DNA from: Bacteroidia bacterium
GTDB lineage: Bacteria; Bacteroidota; Bacteroidia; CAIKAF01
DNA: 57,906 bases
Direction of reading: 5' to 3'
Assembly (NCBI GenBank): GCA_016742095.1
Contig: JACVCJ010000024.1
Location: forward strand, 1 to 57,906
Shown here: piece by piece, positions 23,876 through 33,690 of the stretch
Layout of the letters: each line of letters starts with the position of its first letter
Position numbering within the stretch: the first letter of the stretch is position 1
Notes under the pieces: model-generated
What the model was told of the DNA's origin: nothing
Database searches by the model: none
What the model saw: only the letters and a program-made list of their open reading frames with translations
Position numbers and translations under genes: made by a program

Positions 23876-26800
23876 TTATACGATGGCCTGAATGTTCATA
23901 TCACTTAAATACACCAGCCAGGCTTTGCAGGGCTTTCCGTGCAGGGCGCCGATGAGCTGTGCGTATTCCTTTACCTGTAGTTCGTGTTCTGTACGCGGAC
24001 TGCCCGTTTTAAAGTCGATGATCTCTGAGAACGTGTCGTGCAGCAAAATACGGTCGGGAATACGGATCTCGCCCGCGGGATTGATCAGCGGGGTTTCTGT
24101 AAGCACTTCGGCCGTGGTATTGAACCAGGCGTGCATCTGCGGATGATGCAGTACATGATCGAGCATATCGTGCAGTTCGGCTTCTTCTTCCGAGGTAATT
24201 TCACCGTTGAGCTGCAGGGTCTTTATAATGGTGCCGATATCGCTCTGCGAGCGGGTCGCGGCCAGTATTTCGTGGCTGAGCATCCCCAGGCGTACCTGTT
24301 TTTTTTCGGTAAGTATGCGGGCCGGTTTTATGCGGATGGAACGATGCGGGTTGCAGCGGAACGTATCGTGAAAAAATACATTATCCGTTCCTTTTTGTTT
24401 TGGCTGAAAGGCTTCGCGCTGCCCGATCTCAAAGCGATCTCCCGTACGTATTTGCTGCAGGGAAAAGGTACCTTCTGGTTGTACGCTCAGGTCCTGCCTG
24501 GCCAGCACCAGGTACTGGTACAGCCATTTATCCAGGGACGAAGGGTCGGATACGTCGCCGTCGGCTTTGCGCTTCGGTTCCGGGGCCAGCAGGTACAATT
24601 CCTTTTCGGCCCGGGTAATGGCCACGTAAAAAAGGTTCAGTGCGTCGGTAAGGCTTTCGGAGGTCTCCATTTCGTATTCTTCGCGGAATTCGGTCTCGGC
24701 CAGCTGTTGCGAATAATTTACGGGTATGGCGCCCAGGTCCTGTAGCCAGCCGCTGTCTTTACGCGTCCACAGGGTACTGCGTCCGGGTTTCAGGCTGATG
24801 TCGCCGAACGGGAAGATCAGCAGCGGAAATTCCAGGCCTTTGGATTTATGCACCGTCATAAGTCGTATGCCATCGGTGTTTTCGGCGGCCGGCATGGCAA
24901 TACTGTGTTTGTGCTCGTCCCAGAATTCCAGGAAATCGGCCAGGCCCGTGCGGTATTTTTTCAGGAAGCCCAGCAGGGTATCTTCCAGGCTTTGCAGGTA
25001 AGAACTTTGCTGTGCGGCATTGCTGAGGCCGAACATGTTCAGCAGGCTGTGAAAAAGGTCGGGCAGGCTCTTCTGTGCCAGTTTTTCCGGGTGAAACAGG
25101 TCGGGCAGCAGGCTGCGCAGGGCCGGACCGAGAGGTTTGCGGCTGAGCCATTCTTCCGGTTCCGGATTAAGGCCGCGCAGTTCGTACCAGTCGCAGAGTA
25201 ATTCCACACAGGGCAACAGGGCCAGCGGATTTTTCACCAGGCGAAAGGCATTGATAAGTATACGAATAACGGGTGCGTGCATCAGCAGGCCGCTCTCCGA
25301 AGAGACCACGCCCAGGCGGTATTGCGGGTATTGTTTCTGTTTTTCGAGCAGAAAGGCCGCAATGCGCTGTCCGTCGCTGCGTCGCCGGGTAAGTATGCAG
25401 ATATCGCCGGCCCGGTAACCGCGGTCCTGGGCCTCGCAGATGACCTGCAGCAGACGTTCGGCCACGGGGTCCGTATCTTCGTCCTCTTCGGGCTGTGCAA
25501 GCCATTCCAGGCTGGCGTAACCGCCCGTACGGGCATTGGTCTTCTGTATGGACGCGCGGTACAGTTCATGTGTACGCAGCTGCCTGCGGAACGTAAGGCT
25601 GTCCTGTTCATATTCGCGGTTCAGCAGCCAGGCAATGAGGCTTTCGGACGTGAGCAGGGCCAGTGTATTGTTAAACGTAACAATGTGGGAATAGCTGCGG
25701 TAATTCGTGTCCAGGAAAAGGGTCTGCGCAGCAGGCTGCCCGAATTGTTCCTGCACCTTGTACAGGATCAGGTCACGGTCGCCGTTGCGCCAGCGGTAAA
25801 TGGCCTGTTTGGCATCGCCCACGATCAGGTTCTCAAAGCCCTGGTCGGTGCTGTTCTTCAGCAGGGGGTACAGGTTCTCCCACTGCATGGCGGAAGTGTC
25901 CTGGAACTCATCCAGCAGGAAATGATCGTAACGGCTGCCGATCTTTTCGTATATAAATGGAGTGTCCTGTTCGGAGGTCATCAGGTGGATCAGGTCGGTG
26001 CTGTCGCTCAGGAGCAGAATATTGTTGTCGCGGCGGTAATTTTCCAGGTGTTTCAGCAGGTCGGCCGTGATGCCGGTGAGGTAGAACTGTTTCAGTACTT
26101 CGCGGGCGGTGAGGTACAGCGTCCATTTTTCTTTTACCAGCGTATCGAGGTTGCGCAGGACCGGGGCGATCACCGAAAGGTACACGGCCAGCAGATCGGG
26201 CATTTTTTGTGTCTTTTCTTCCAGTTCCTGCAGCTTTTTCAGGTCCTCGGGCAGGTTCAGGATATTGCCTTCGGCCCAGAGTTCTGTTTTTTTGGCGGGA
26301 GAACGGCTTTTGCCCGGGAAATCTTCGGTCTTTACGCCGGCTGCGGCCAGTCCGGCCCGTATCTGCAGCGCCAGGGTCTGTACCTGTGTTTCGGTTTCGT
26401 TCACCAGGGCCTGCAGGGCTTCTTTTTTCTGTGTAAAAGCGCCCAGTTCGGGCAGCTGACCGAATACCCCGAACTTATTCTTAAAATCCTCGCTGAAAAG
26501 GATACCGGTGTATTGCTGTATCTCGCTGCGGAAATCCCATGATTTGCCGCTTCCCGTACGTTCCCGTGCGTATTCCAGCAGCCAGTTACGCAGTTCGCTG
26601 TTCTTGTCCAGGTCGTCAAAGAGTCCGCGGGTCATTTCGGCTGCGGCCTGGTCGTGGTTCAGCTCGGTCTCGAATCCCACGCGCTTTATTTCACGGGCGA
26701 AGGAACGCAGCACCTTCTGGAAAAATTTATCGATGGTGGTCACCGAAAAACGGCTGTACCCGTGCAGGATCTCGCGCAGGGCGGTACGGGCACGGTCGCG

Positions 26801-27073
26801 TATATCGTCAGGACCGGTGTTGAGCGCGGCGGCCAGGTAGTCCAGGTGTTCGGAAGGCGCATCGGAAGCCAGGGCCGAAAGTGCGTCCAGTATGCGGGTG
26901 CGCATCTCCGAAGTGGCTTTGTTCGTGAACGTAATGGCCAGTATGCGGAAGGGTTTCTGCAAAGGATCGGCCAGCGCCAGTTTCAGGAAACTGCGGGTGA
27001 GGGTGAAGGTTTTTCCACTCCCGGCCGATGCGCTGTATATTTTCAGTAAGGCTTGATCCTCAGAGATATTCAT
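23876..27073 (-). CDS. addA: AddA-like UvrD-family helicase/nuclease
   Basis: A 1065-residue SF1A DNA helicase. Walker A is SAGSGKT near residues 16-22, motif II is LLDEFQDTSAMQW, and motif VI is FYVAITRAEKELYLL. The C-terminal RecB-like nuclease motif is EIIDFKTG, about 40 residues from the end. Together with the overlapping AddB-like gene it should form the helicase-nuclease that resects double-strand breaks and loads RecA at Chi-like sites. The gene is divergent from holA across a 109-base gap. The symbol is given on the basis of motif content, length and partnership. Confidence 0.9.
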   Translation of the reverse strand: MNISEDQALLKIYSASAGSGKTFTLTRSFLKLALADPLQKPFRILAITFTNKATSEMRTRILDALSALASDAPSEHLDYLAAALNTGPDDIRDRARTALREILHGYSRFSVTTIDKFFQKVLRSFAREIKRVGFETELNHDQAAAEMTRGLFDDLDKNSELRNWLLEYARERTGSGKSWDFRSEIQQYTGILFSEDFKNKFGVFGQLPELGAFTQKKEALQALVNETETQVQTLALQIRAGLAAAGVKTEDFPGKSRSPAKKTELWAEGNILNLPEDLKKLQELEEKTQKMPDLLAVYLSVIAPVLRNLDTLVKEKWTLYLTAREVLKQFYLTGITADLLKHLENYRRDNNILLLSDSTDLIHLMTSEQDTPFIYEKIGSRYDHFLLDEFQDTSAMQWENLYPLLKNSTDQGFENLIVGDAKQAIYRWRNGDRDLILYKVQEQFGQPAAQTLFLDTNYRSYSHIVTFNNTLALLTSESLIAWLLNREYEQDSLTFRRQLRTHELYRASIQKTNARTGGYASLEWLAQPEEDEDTDPVAERLLQVICEAQDRGYRAGDICILTRRRSDGQRIAAFLLEKQKQYPQYRLGVVSSESGLLMHAPVIRILINAFRLVKNPLALLPCVELLCDWYELRGLNPEPEEWLSRKPLGPALRSLLPDLFHPEKLAQKSLPDLFHSLLNMFGLSNAAQQSSYLQSLEDTLLGFLKKYRTGLADFLEFWDEHKHSIAMPAAENTDGIRLMTVHKSKGLEFPLLIFPFGDISLKPGRSTLWTRKDSGWLQDLGAIPVNYSQQLAETEFREEYEMETSESLTDALNLFYVAITRAEKELYLLAPEPKRKADGDVSDPSSLDKWLYQYLVLARQDLSVQPEGTFSLQQIRTGDRFEIGQREAFQPKQKGTDNVFFHDTFRCNPHRSIRIKPARILTEKKQVRLGMLSHEILAATRSQSDIGTIIKTLQLNGEITSEEEAELHDMLDHVLHHPQMHAWFNTTAEVLTETPLINPAGEIRIPDRILLHDTFSEIIDFKTGSPRTEHELQVKEYAQLIGALHGKPCKAWLVYLSDMNIQAIV

Positions 27074-27182
27074 TCAGGAACTGCATTTGCAGGCTCTAAA
27101 ATTAACGGTATCCGCTCTTTTTTTATGGAATGTTGAAAACTTGTGCAGGGGGATTGAAGCGAATTACCGAATTTTGCACACG

Positions 27183-28199
27183 ATGGTTGTGAAGTATTCC
27201 CAGTTGTTGGCCGATCTTAAGAAAAAGAGCCTGAAGCCCGTATACGTGCTGGCCGGAGAGGAGCCTTTCTATATAGATGCCATTACCCGTTATATCGAGG
27301 AAAACCTGCTTACCCCCGACGAAAAGGAATTTAACCAGACCATTGTATACGGCCAGGATGTGGATGTGGACATGCTGCTTTCGGAGTGTAAATCGTACCC
27401 CATGCTGTCCAGCTTCCGCGTGGTGATCGTAAAAGAGGCCAAAAACCTGAAAAACCCGGATAAGCTGCTGCCCTATGTAAAGAATCCGGTGGAAAGCACC
27501 GTGCTGGTACTGGCGCATAAGAACAAAGACCTGGACCGCCGCCTGCAGCTTACCAAGGAACTGGAAAAAAGCGAAAAGGTGGCCCTGCTGCATTCCGAAA
27601 AAGAACGCGAAAGCGATGTGCCCCGCTGGGTAGCTTCGTACTGCAAGGACCACGGCATCGATATTACCCAGAAGGCCACCGAGTACCTGAGCGAATTCCT
27701 GGGCAACGACCTGCAGAAGATCGTGAACGAGATCGGTAAGCTGCGCCTGATCGTAGGTGAGGGCAAAGCCATCGAGCACGAGCATATCCTGGACAATATC
27801 GGGCTCAGCAAGGAATTTAACGTATTCGAACTGCAAAAGGCCATTGCCACCCGTAACCTGAAACGCGCCGTGTCCATTGCCGTACAGATGGGAAACAGCA
27901 AGAACACCAGCATACTGGCTATTCTGCCTACGCTGTACAACTTTTTTACCAAGGGACTGCTGTTCAAGTACTACATGGGCGTGGAAAAGCTTTCGGCCGA
28001 TCAGACCTCGATGAAACTGAAACTCTTCTCCATCCAGAAAAACGATATCGTAGCCCTGCACCAGCAATATTCCGTGGCACAGCTTAAGAACTGCATCCGC
28101 GAAGTGGGCATCGCCGACCTCTATGCCAAGGGCATCAACGCCCCGGATATGGATGAGGCCGAACTGATGCGGAATATGGTACTGAAATTTTTAAATTAA
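27183..28199 (+). CDS. holA: DNA polymerase III subunit delta
   Basis: A 338-residue clamp-loader subunit. The start at 27183 (MVVKYSQLLADLKKK) is chosen because the residues before it in the open frame are not family-like. Typical family features are PVYVLAGEEPFYID near the N-terminus, LVLAHKNKDLDRR, FLGNDLQKIVNEIGKL, and the helical C-terminal collar. Delta opens the beta sliding clamp during loading. It heads a three-gene cluster with an EVE-domain protein (5 bases downstream) and a hydroxylase-like protein. Confidence 0.93.
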   Translation: MVVKYSQLLADLKKKSLKPVYVLAGEEPFYIDAITRYIEENLLTPDEKEFNQTIVYGQDVDVDMLLSECKSYPMLSSFRVVIVKEAKNLKNPDKLLPYVKNPVESTVLVLAHKNKDLDRRLQLTKELEKSEKVALLHSEKERESDVPRWVASYCKDHGIDITQKATEYLSEFLGNDLQKIVNEIGKLRLIVGEGKAIEHEHILDNIGLSKEFNVFELQKAIATRNLKRAVSIAVQMGNSKNTSILAILPTLYNFFTKGLLFKYYMGVEKLSADQTSMKLKLFSIQKNDIVALHQQYSVAQLKNCIREVGIADLYAKGINAPDMDEAELMRNMVLKFLN

Positions 28200-28204
28200 A
28201 AGAC

Positions 28205-28609
28205 ATGAACTACTGGCTCGCCAAATCCGAACCCTTTAAATATTCCTGGGAAAAATTTACCAAAGATAAGACCACCTTCTGGGACGGGGTGCGCAATTAC
28301 CAGGCCCGTAACAACCTGCGCGCCATGGCCAAGGGCGACCTGGTGCTGTTTTACCACAGCAACGAGGGCAAAGAGATCGTAGGTATTGCCCAGGTGGCCA
28401 GAGAAGCTTACCAGGACCCCGGCACGGACGACCCCAACTGGGTGGCCGTTGACCTGAAAGTGTACAAGAAGCTGAAAAAGCCCGTGACCCTGGAACAGAT
28501 CAAGGCCGACGATATCCTGCGGAACATGGCACTGGTACGCCAGGGTCGCCTGAGTGTGAGCCCCGTGACCCGGGACGAGTTTGACAGAATTCTTTTGCTT
28601 GGTATGTAA
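28205..28609 (+). CDS. EVE-domain protein
   Basis: A 134-residue protein that is essentially a single EVE domain (PUA-like fold). It begins MNYWLAKSEPFKYSW and contains FWDGVRNYQARNNLRAM and GDLVLFYHSN, the hallmark segments of the family. EVE domains bind modified bases in DNA or RNA. Human THYN1 is the best-known relative, and prokaryotic copies often sit near restriction or RNA-modification genes. Here it follows holA by five bases and has no restriction partner nearby. Confidence 0.92.
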   Translation: MNYWLAKSEPFKYSWEKFTKDKTTFWDGVRNYQARNNLRAMAKGDLVLFYHSNEGKEIVGIAQVAREAYQDPGTDDPNWVAVDLKVYKKLKKPVTLEQIKADDILRNMALVRQGRLSVSPVTRDEFDRILLLGM

Positions 28610-28639
28610 AAAATACGCAAATTTGCGTCACTGATTTGT

Positions 28640-29293
28640 ATGGAAAATAAGGACTCAAACACATATACGGCGTTCGTTCCCGAAAAAGAAGGAACCGCTA
28701 AGCTATTCAAAAGCAGATGGATGGACCTGCTTACCCGTACTTCACCCTGGATCATTATCCCGCTGGACCTGGTTATGATAGCCGGACTGCTCTGGTTTGG
28801 CCACGCGCAGGGCTATACCAACCTGGCCAGCCAGTGGTGGTGGTTCCTGATCGGGATATTTTCATGGACACTGATGGAATACGTAATGCACCGCTTTGCC
28901 TTCCACTTTGAGTCCCGCAAGGAAAAAGTACAGAAGGCCGTGTATACCATTCACCTGGTGCACCACCATTACCCCAACGACGAGGACCGTCTCTTTCAGC
29001 CGCCCCTGGTAAATATCATCTTGGCTGCGGTGTTCGTGGGCATTTTCTTCCTTATTATGGGTAAGCTTACGTTCGTATTTACGCCGGGACTCATCCTCGG
29101 ATATGTGTTGTACAGCAGCACGCATTACAGCATTCACAAGATCAAACCGCCGTTCAAGTTCCTGCAGCCGATCTGGCGTCATCACACGCTGCATCACTAC
29201 CGTTACCAGAACAAGGCCTTCGGCGTGAGCAGTCCGTTCTGGGACCTGATCTTCGGTACCATGCCTCCCAAAGAGATCAAAAACGAAAAATAA
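28640..29293 (+). CDS. Fatty acid hydroxylase / sterol desaturase-family membrane protein
   Basis: A 217-residue membrane protein with about four hydrophobic segments and the histidine boxes of the di-iron family: HRFAFH, HLVHHHYP, HYSIHK and HHTLHHY. The topology and box spacing resemble FA2H-type fatty acid 2-hydroxylases and carotenoid hydroxylases. A role in lipid or sphingolipid hydroxylation would fit a Bacteroidota membrane, but the substrate is not shown by the sequence. A terminator follows directly. Confidence 0.88.
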   Translation: MENKDSNTYTAFVPEKEGTAKLFKSRWMDLLTRTSPWIIIPLDLVMIAGLLWFGHAQGYTNLASQWWWFLIGIFSWTLMEYVMHRFAFHFESRKEKVQKAVYTIHLVHHHYPNDEDRLFQPPLVNIILAAVFVGIFFLIMGKLTFVFTPGLILGYVLYSSTHYSIHKIKPPFKFLQPIWRHHTLHHYRYQNKAFGVSSPFWDLIFGTMPPKEIKNEK

Positions 29294-29298
29294 TATGC

Positions 29299-29326
29299 AG
29301 CCTCGCTATCAGCGGGGCTTTTTTTT
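29299..29326 (+). terminator. Rho-independent terminator after the hydroxylase gene
   Basis: AGCCTCGC (29299-29306) pairs with GCGGGGCT (29312-29319), with one G:T pair, a five-base loop and then a T run to 29326. Confidence 0.88.
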
Positions 29327-29424
29327 GCCTGCTTATTCAGCGCATACCTGTTGAAAAACAAAAGGCGGCGGAAATTGCATCTGAAGCGGCATTTGTTTAT
29401 CATTGCAGCACAGGCGATAACAAC

Positions 29425-30837
29425 ATGAGTAATTCCAAAGGATTAGTAAAGACATTCGGTTTCTTTTCCGCATTCCTGCTGGTGGTAGGGTCGATGATCG
29501 GCAGCGGTGTTTTCAAAAAATCGGCCCCGATGATGAACGAACTCGGCGATCCGCGCTGGGTGCTGGCCGCATGGCTTATTGCCGGCCTCATTTCACTGCT
29601 GGGCGCGCTTACCAATGCCGAAGTAGCCGGCCTTATTGCGGAACCGGGCGGGCAATATGCCTACTTTAAACGGATGTACGGCAAAACCTTCGCCTTTATT
29701 TACGGCTGGAGCATGATGAGCGTGGTGCAGACCGCCACGGCCGCCTCCGTAGCCTACGTCTTTGCCGAATCGCTCAATACCATACACGCATTGCCGCGCC
29801 TGCCCGAATCGCTCGAAGCCATCGAACTCGGCGTATTCACCCCTTTTGCCAACAGCGGCGTAAAAGGCGTTACCATACTGGTACTGCTGGCCCTCACCGC
29901 TATTAATTATGTGGGGGTAAAATTCGGCGGACTTGTACTTAAAATATTCTCTACTTCGGTTATTTCCTGCATCGTACTCATTATCCTGTTCAGCATTTTC
30001 CTGAGCGATGGCAGTGTGGAGAATGCAGGCACCCCGGCTGCCGGGTTCACATATCCCAGTAAAACGGGCTTTTTCGGGGCCATGTTCGCCGCCATGATGA
30101 GCGCTTTCTGGGCTTACGAAGGCTGGAATACCGTGGGTTTCCTCGGGGGCGAGATCAAAAATCCCTACCGCAACATACCGCGCGCCCTTACCTTCGGTAC
30201 CATGTTCGTTATTGTGCTGTACCTGCTGGTGAACCTGGCCTATATGTACGTACTTCCGGCGCAGGACTTCATCAATATCCACAAGGCCGGTGATAAAATC
30301 GCGGCGGTGGAGGCCGTGCGTTCCTTCCTGGGCTACGGCGGTATGATGTTCATCCTGATCCTGATCCTGATGAGTACCTTCAACAGTACCAATACCACCA
30401 TTATGGGCGCCCCGCGTATTTATTACGCCATGGCCAACGACGGACTGTTCTTTAAAAAGATCGGCGAAACACATCCCAAATACCATACCCCGGCCCGCGC
30501 CCTGCTGATACAGGGTATCTGGAGCAGTGTACTGGTGTTGAGCGGCAGTTTTGACCAGCTGACGGATATGCTCATTTTTGCCGCGTTCATTTTCTACGGA
30601 GCCGGGGCTTTCGGGGTATTCGTACTGCGCCGCAAACTGCGCGAGGTCCCACGTCCGTATAAAGTATTCGGCTACCCGTATATACCCGCCATTTTCGTGG
30701 TGTTCTGCGCTATACTGGTGGTTATTTCGATCATGGAAAGACCCCGCGAGGCCGTTATCGGGCTTTCGCTGATCTTATCGGGTATTCCCGTTTATTTCTG
30801 GATGCGCTATAAGTATTCGCACAAACACCGTTCCTAA
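29425..30837 (+). CDS. APC-superfamily amino acid permease
   Basis: A 470-residue transporter with about twelve membrane segments. The substrate-binding TM1 motif GSMIGSGVF (22-30) and the following GLISLLGALTNAEVAGL are typical of L-type (LAT/SLC7-like) amino acid exchangers. It probably imports or exchanges amino acids across the inner membrane. It stands alone downstream of a terminator; its last four bases overlap the convergent esterase gene. No specific substrate can be read from the sequence. Confidence 0.92.
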   Translation: MSNSKGLVKTFGFFSAFLLVVGSMIGSGVFKKSAPMMNELGDPRWVLAAWLIAGLISLLGALTNAEVAGLIAEPGGQYAYFKRMYGKTFAFIYGWSMMSVVQTATAASVAYVFAESLNTIHALPRLPESLEAIELGVFTPFANSGVKGVTILVLLALTAINYVGVKFGGLVLKIFSTSVISCIVLIILFSIFLSDGSVENAGTPAAGFTYPSKTGFFGAMFAAMMSAFWAYEGWNTVGFLGGEIKNPYRNIPRALTFGTMFVIVLYLLVNLAYMYVLPAQDFINIHKAGDKIAAVEAVRSFLGYGGMMFILILILMSTFNSTNTTIMGAPRIYYAMANDGLFFKKIGETHPKYHTPARALLIQGIWSSVLVLSGSFDQLTDMLIFAAFIFYGAGAFGVFVLRRKLREVPRPYKVFGYPYIPAIFVVFCAILVVISIMERPREAVIGLSLILSGIPVYFWMRYKYSHKHRS

Positions 30838-31709
30838 TTAAATAATCCCTGGTAAAAGGCCGTCATGACCGGGGTGAATTTACTGTCGTCCGGGCTGCCG
30901 GCCATATCGTTCACTTTGCTGTGTGAGTAGGGACTGGCGTCGATCAGTGTTACCGCTACGTTGCGGTTCTGCAACGCATCGCGGAAATCCTCCGCCATCT
31001 GCACCCGGCCGTTATTTCCCCGGGTTACCAGGAAAAAGGGCTGAAAGAGGCCGCTGTCCTGCTGTATATGGTGCAGGGGCGATGCCTGTATCCAGTCCTG
31101 GGCATTGCTGCCGAAAGCCTCTTGGTAAAAATTCAGGTGCGGATCTTCATTCATTTTAGCATATACATCATACCCTTCCGTATCGAGGCATACGGTGCCT
31201 TTTACGGCATCTGCAGGTAATCCACGCGAAGTAAGATAACTGAGGTCACTGGCCAGCAGGGCTACCAGGTGTGCTCCGGCTGAATGGCCCATGGTGGCAA
31301 TACGGCTGCTGTCGCCCCCGTAGGTGTATATGGTACTGTACACGCGTGCCAGTGCGTCGGCCACATCGTTGGAATGATCGGGGAATTGTACGGAATTGTT
31401 GCTTTTGCTCAGGCGGTAGTTCACGCTCACCAGTACATACCCCTGTTCCCAGGCCCAGTTGAGCTTGGTGGTAAGATTATTGCCCTTGTCGCCGATGGAC
31501 CAGCCTCCGCCGTGTACCCAGAAGATAACCGGGCGCAGGGAATCGTCCCCGAAATAATAAATGTCCATGCTGAACAGGTTGGGCTCGGTGCCGGGCAGGT
31601 TGCTGTACACAACGGTGGCCTCCTGGTACTGGTGTGTGGGTTTATCGCTGCAGGAGAAGAGTATGGCGCAGAGCCATACCAGCAAAAGGGACAATGCCTG
31701 GTTTTTCAT
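30834..31709 (-). CDS. Alpha/beta-hydrolase lipoprotein (esterase of HGGGW type)
   Basis: A 291-residue lipoprotein with lipobox LFSC at Cys 20. The oxyanion-hole motif HGGGW lies at 66-70 and the nucleophile elbow GHSAGAH at 141-147 (Ser 143). A late His in SPYSHSKVND is the probable catalytic histidine. This is the hormone-sensitive-lipase/BD-FAE-like esterase pattern, so a small-ester or acyl-sugar substrate is likely. The location would be the periplasm or outer membrane. Confidence 0.88.
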   Translation of the reverse strand: MKNQALSLLLVWLCAILFSCSDKPTHQYQEATVVYSNLPGTEPNLFSMDIYYFGDDSLRPVIFWVHGGGWSIGDKGNNLTTKLNWAWEQGYVLVSVNYRLSKSNNSVQFPDHSNDVADALARVYSTIYTYGGDSSRIATMGHSAGAHLVALLASDLSYLTSRGLPADAVKGTVCLDTEGYDVYAKMNEDPHLNFYQEAFGSNAQDWIQASPLHHIQQDSGLFQPFFLVTRGNNGRVQMAEDFRDALQNRNVAVTLIDASPYSHSKVNDMAGSPDDSKFTPVMTAFYQGLFN

Positions 31710-31773
31710 AGGTTAAAGATATACCCTGATGAGACAAATCCTTTTGCAAAAGGTTTAAAATGTGGGGAAAAGC

Positions 31774-32103
31774 TTATACTTTTTTCCCTGGAAAGCTCGT
31801 CTCAAAAAGATTTTCGATCTTTTTTACGTTCTTCTTATTGATGCCGAAGGGGTCCCAGAGCTGGAACGAAACTTTGCCTTCGCTGCGCAGGGTAACGTCT
31901 GTACTGTTCTCGTTGCGGCTTTTGAGGGTTATAACGATGTTTTCCCCGGAGGTCAGGGCGTTGAGACTTTTCTCGAAACGGAAAACGTCGGCCAGGGCGC
32001 CGGATGGTGAAAAGCCTGAATAGATCAGGAATTCCTTATTCAAAAATGCCCGTATGTTGGCAATGGGTTCGTTGATCAGGATGTTTTTTTCAAATTTTAC
32101 CAT
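31774..32103 (-). CDS. Small protein of unknown function, beta-rich
   Basis: A 109-residue protein. The start at 32103 (MVKFEKNILINEP) is preferred over 32112 because it begins a regular strand pattern. The arrangement of early FEKNILINEPIANI, helical middle and GENIVITLKSRNENSTDVTLRSE strands is reminiscent of an SRPBCC/START-like fold, but no family signature is visible. It lies between an HMG-CoA synthase terminator and the esterase gene. Function is unknown. Confidence 0.55.
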   Translation of the reverse strand: MVKFEKNILINEPIANIRAFLNKEFLIYSGFSPSGALADVFRFEKSLNALTSGENIVITLKSRNENSTDVTLRSEGKVSFQLWDPFGINKKNVKKIENLFETSFPGKKV

Positions 32104-32161
32104 GGTACACAAAATTTTTCACAAGGTAATTCCGGCGGACAGAAATAACAAATGCGGACAT

Positions 32162-32195
32162 AAAAAAAGCCCCGGAATTTATCAAACGGGGCTTT
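32162..32195 (-). terminator. Rho-independent terminator after the HMG-CoA synthase gene
   Basis: AAAGCCCCG (32166-32174) pairs with CGGGGCTTT (32187-32195). On the minus strand the stem is followed by a seven-base T run (32162-32168). It marks the end of the large minus-strand operon that starts at ppx. Confidence 0.85.
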
Positions 32196-32219
32196 ACAGT
32201 CATATAAATCGGTGAACGA

Positions 32220-33641
32220 TCAGTTGTTGGCGTAGGTACGCGCGCCGATCGCCACGGGGTTTTCTTTTTCGATATGTTTCAGGCGGAAGCCCGTACTGGC
32301 ACGTACGGCCGCTATGGAGCTTTCTTTCTTGTGCAGGGTTTCGTACATCTCAAAGCTGATGGGCGTACGTTTGGCCAGGGTATCGTCCAGGCGTACCCGC
32401 AGAATTTGTGCGGCCCAGCCCTGTTGTACCTCTGCGCTGAACACCTTGGACTTGGACCCGCTGCCGTAGGCGATAAAGCCGAGGGTTTTGCCGCTGAGCT
32501 CTTCCAGTTTGCAGGCTTTGGCATTCAGGAAAGACAGGAGCGACATAAATACAGAGGCCGTGTACATATTGCCGATCTCCGAAGAGGCCAGGCGTCCGTC
32601 TTCGATCTTTTCGTCCACAATAGACTTATAAGTGGGCGTTTTGGCGGCTTTTTTCACAAATTCCTTCCAGTCCTCACTGTCGGTATCCGGTACCGGTACG
32701 CCGGTTTCGGAGGCCAGGATATCGCTTTTGCCGTTCTTTACATATTCTTCGGCAAACAGGTCGGCAAACATGCGCTTACCGTGAAAGGCGTAGGGCAGGT
32801 GAAAGATAATGCCCGCCCAGTCGTCGAAAGGTATGCCCGAAAGCCCGTTCTTCTGCATGTAGTGGCTGTAGGCCTCTTTCATACGGTCAGTATAGCACTG
32901 GTTCGAGAACTGTCCGTCGAACACGGGGCTTTCCTTGGTAAAGTCCATGTAACTTTCGGTGATGCCGAACAGCGCGGGATTGGCACAATCGAACTGTATA
33001 CCCAGTTCCGTGGCCAGTGTCGATTTGGAGATACTGCGTTTGGGCTTGAAAAAGTCATGCACGCTTTCCATACCTACGCCCCATTTGCTGCCAAAGGCCA
33101 GGATACGCGGCTGTGCCTTGATGAGAAAGGCCACGGCGCCGGCTCCCTGTGTGTATTCGCCGGTAGAGCCCAGGTCGTACTTGGCTACGTCCGAGGCGAT
33201 CACCACGGCCATTTCGTCCGGGTTCAGGCGGATGTAGTCGATACAGTTCTGCAGGGCGTCCGTAGCGCCGATGCAGGCAAAGGTCATGTCCACCACGTCG
33301 CAGTGCTTAAAGGAACGCTTGCCCCAGCTGTCTTCGCCTTTTTCCTCGGCCATCTGTACGGCATAGGTAGCGGTAGGCTTGGCGGCATCCAGCGCGCTTT
33401 CGGTACCCAGGTATACCCGGCTCAGCTGCGAAGGGTGAATGTTCTCCGAACGCAGGAGCGTATACAGGGCTTCCGCAGCCATGGTGGCGGTGTCTTCGCC
33501 GGACTCCGGCAGGGCCATTTTTTCGAGGCCCAGACCTAATTTAAGTTTGTCGGGATCGATGTTGCGGGCGGTTGCGAGAGATTCGATCGGAAGATACACC
33601 GAAGGAACGTAGAAAGAAACTGCATCTATTCCAATTTTCAT
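32220..33641 (-). CDS. Hydroxymethylglutaryl-CoA synthase family protein
   Basis: A 473-residue thiolase-superfamily condensing enzyme. The catalytic triad is visible: Glu 81 in GTESALDAAKP, Cys 123 in DMTFACIGATDAL, and a His in FHLPYAFHGKRM near 281. It makes HMG-CoA from acetyl-CoA and acetoacetyl-CoA, the entry step of the mevalonate pathway. The length is well above the roughly 390 residues of typical bacterial MvaS and nearer that of eukaryotic enzymes, as in some Flavobacteria. It is the last gene of a glycan/signalling operon, 49 bases after the flippase. A polyketide beta-branching role is possible but unsupported. Confidence 0.9.
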   Translation of the reverse strand: MKIGIDAVSFYVPSVYLPIESLATARNIDPDKLKLGLGLEKMALPESGEDTATMAAEALYTLLRSENIHPSQLSRVYLGTESALDAAKPTATYAVQMAEEKGEDSWGKRSFKHCDVVDMTFACIGATDALQNCIDYIRLNPDEMAVVIASDVAKYDLGSTGEYTQGAGAVAFLIKAQPRILAFGSKWGVGMESVHDFFKPKRSISKSTLATELGIQFDCANPALFGITESYMDFTKESPVFDGQFSNQCYTDRMKEAYSHYMQKNGLSGIPFDDWAGIIFHLPYAFHGKRMFADLFAEEYVKNGKSDILASETGVPVPDTDSEDWKEFVKKAAKTPTYKSIVDEKIEDGRLASSEIGNMYTASVFMSLLSFLNAKACKLEELSGKTLGFIAYGSGSKSKVFSAEVQQGWAAQILRVRLDDTLAKRTPISFEMYETLHKKESSIAAVRASTGFRLKHIEKENPVAIGARTYANN

Positions 33642-33690
33642 TTTTCATGCTTTTGGAACATAAGACGAAGCTGAAGGGGGAATGTTACTT

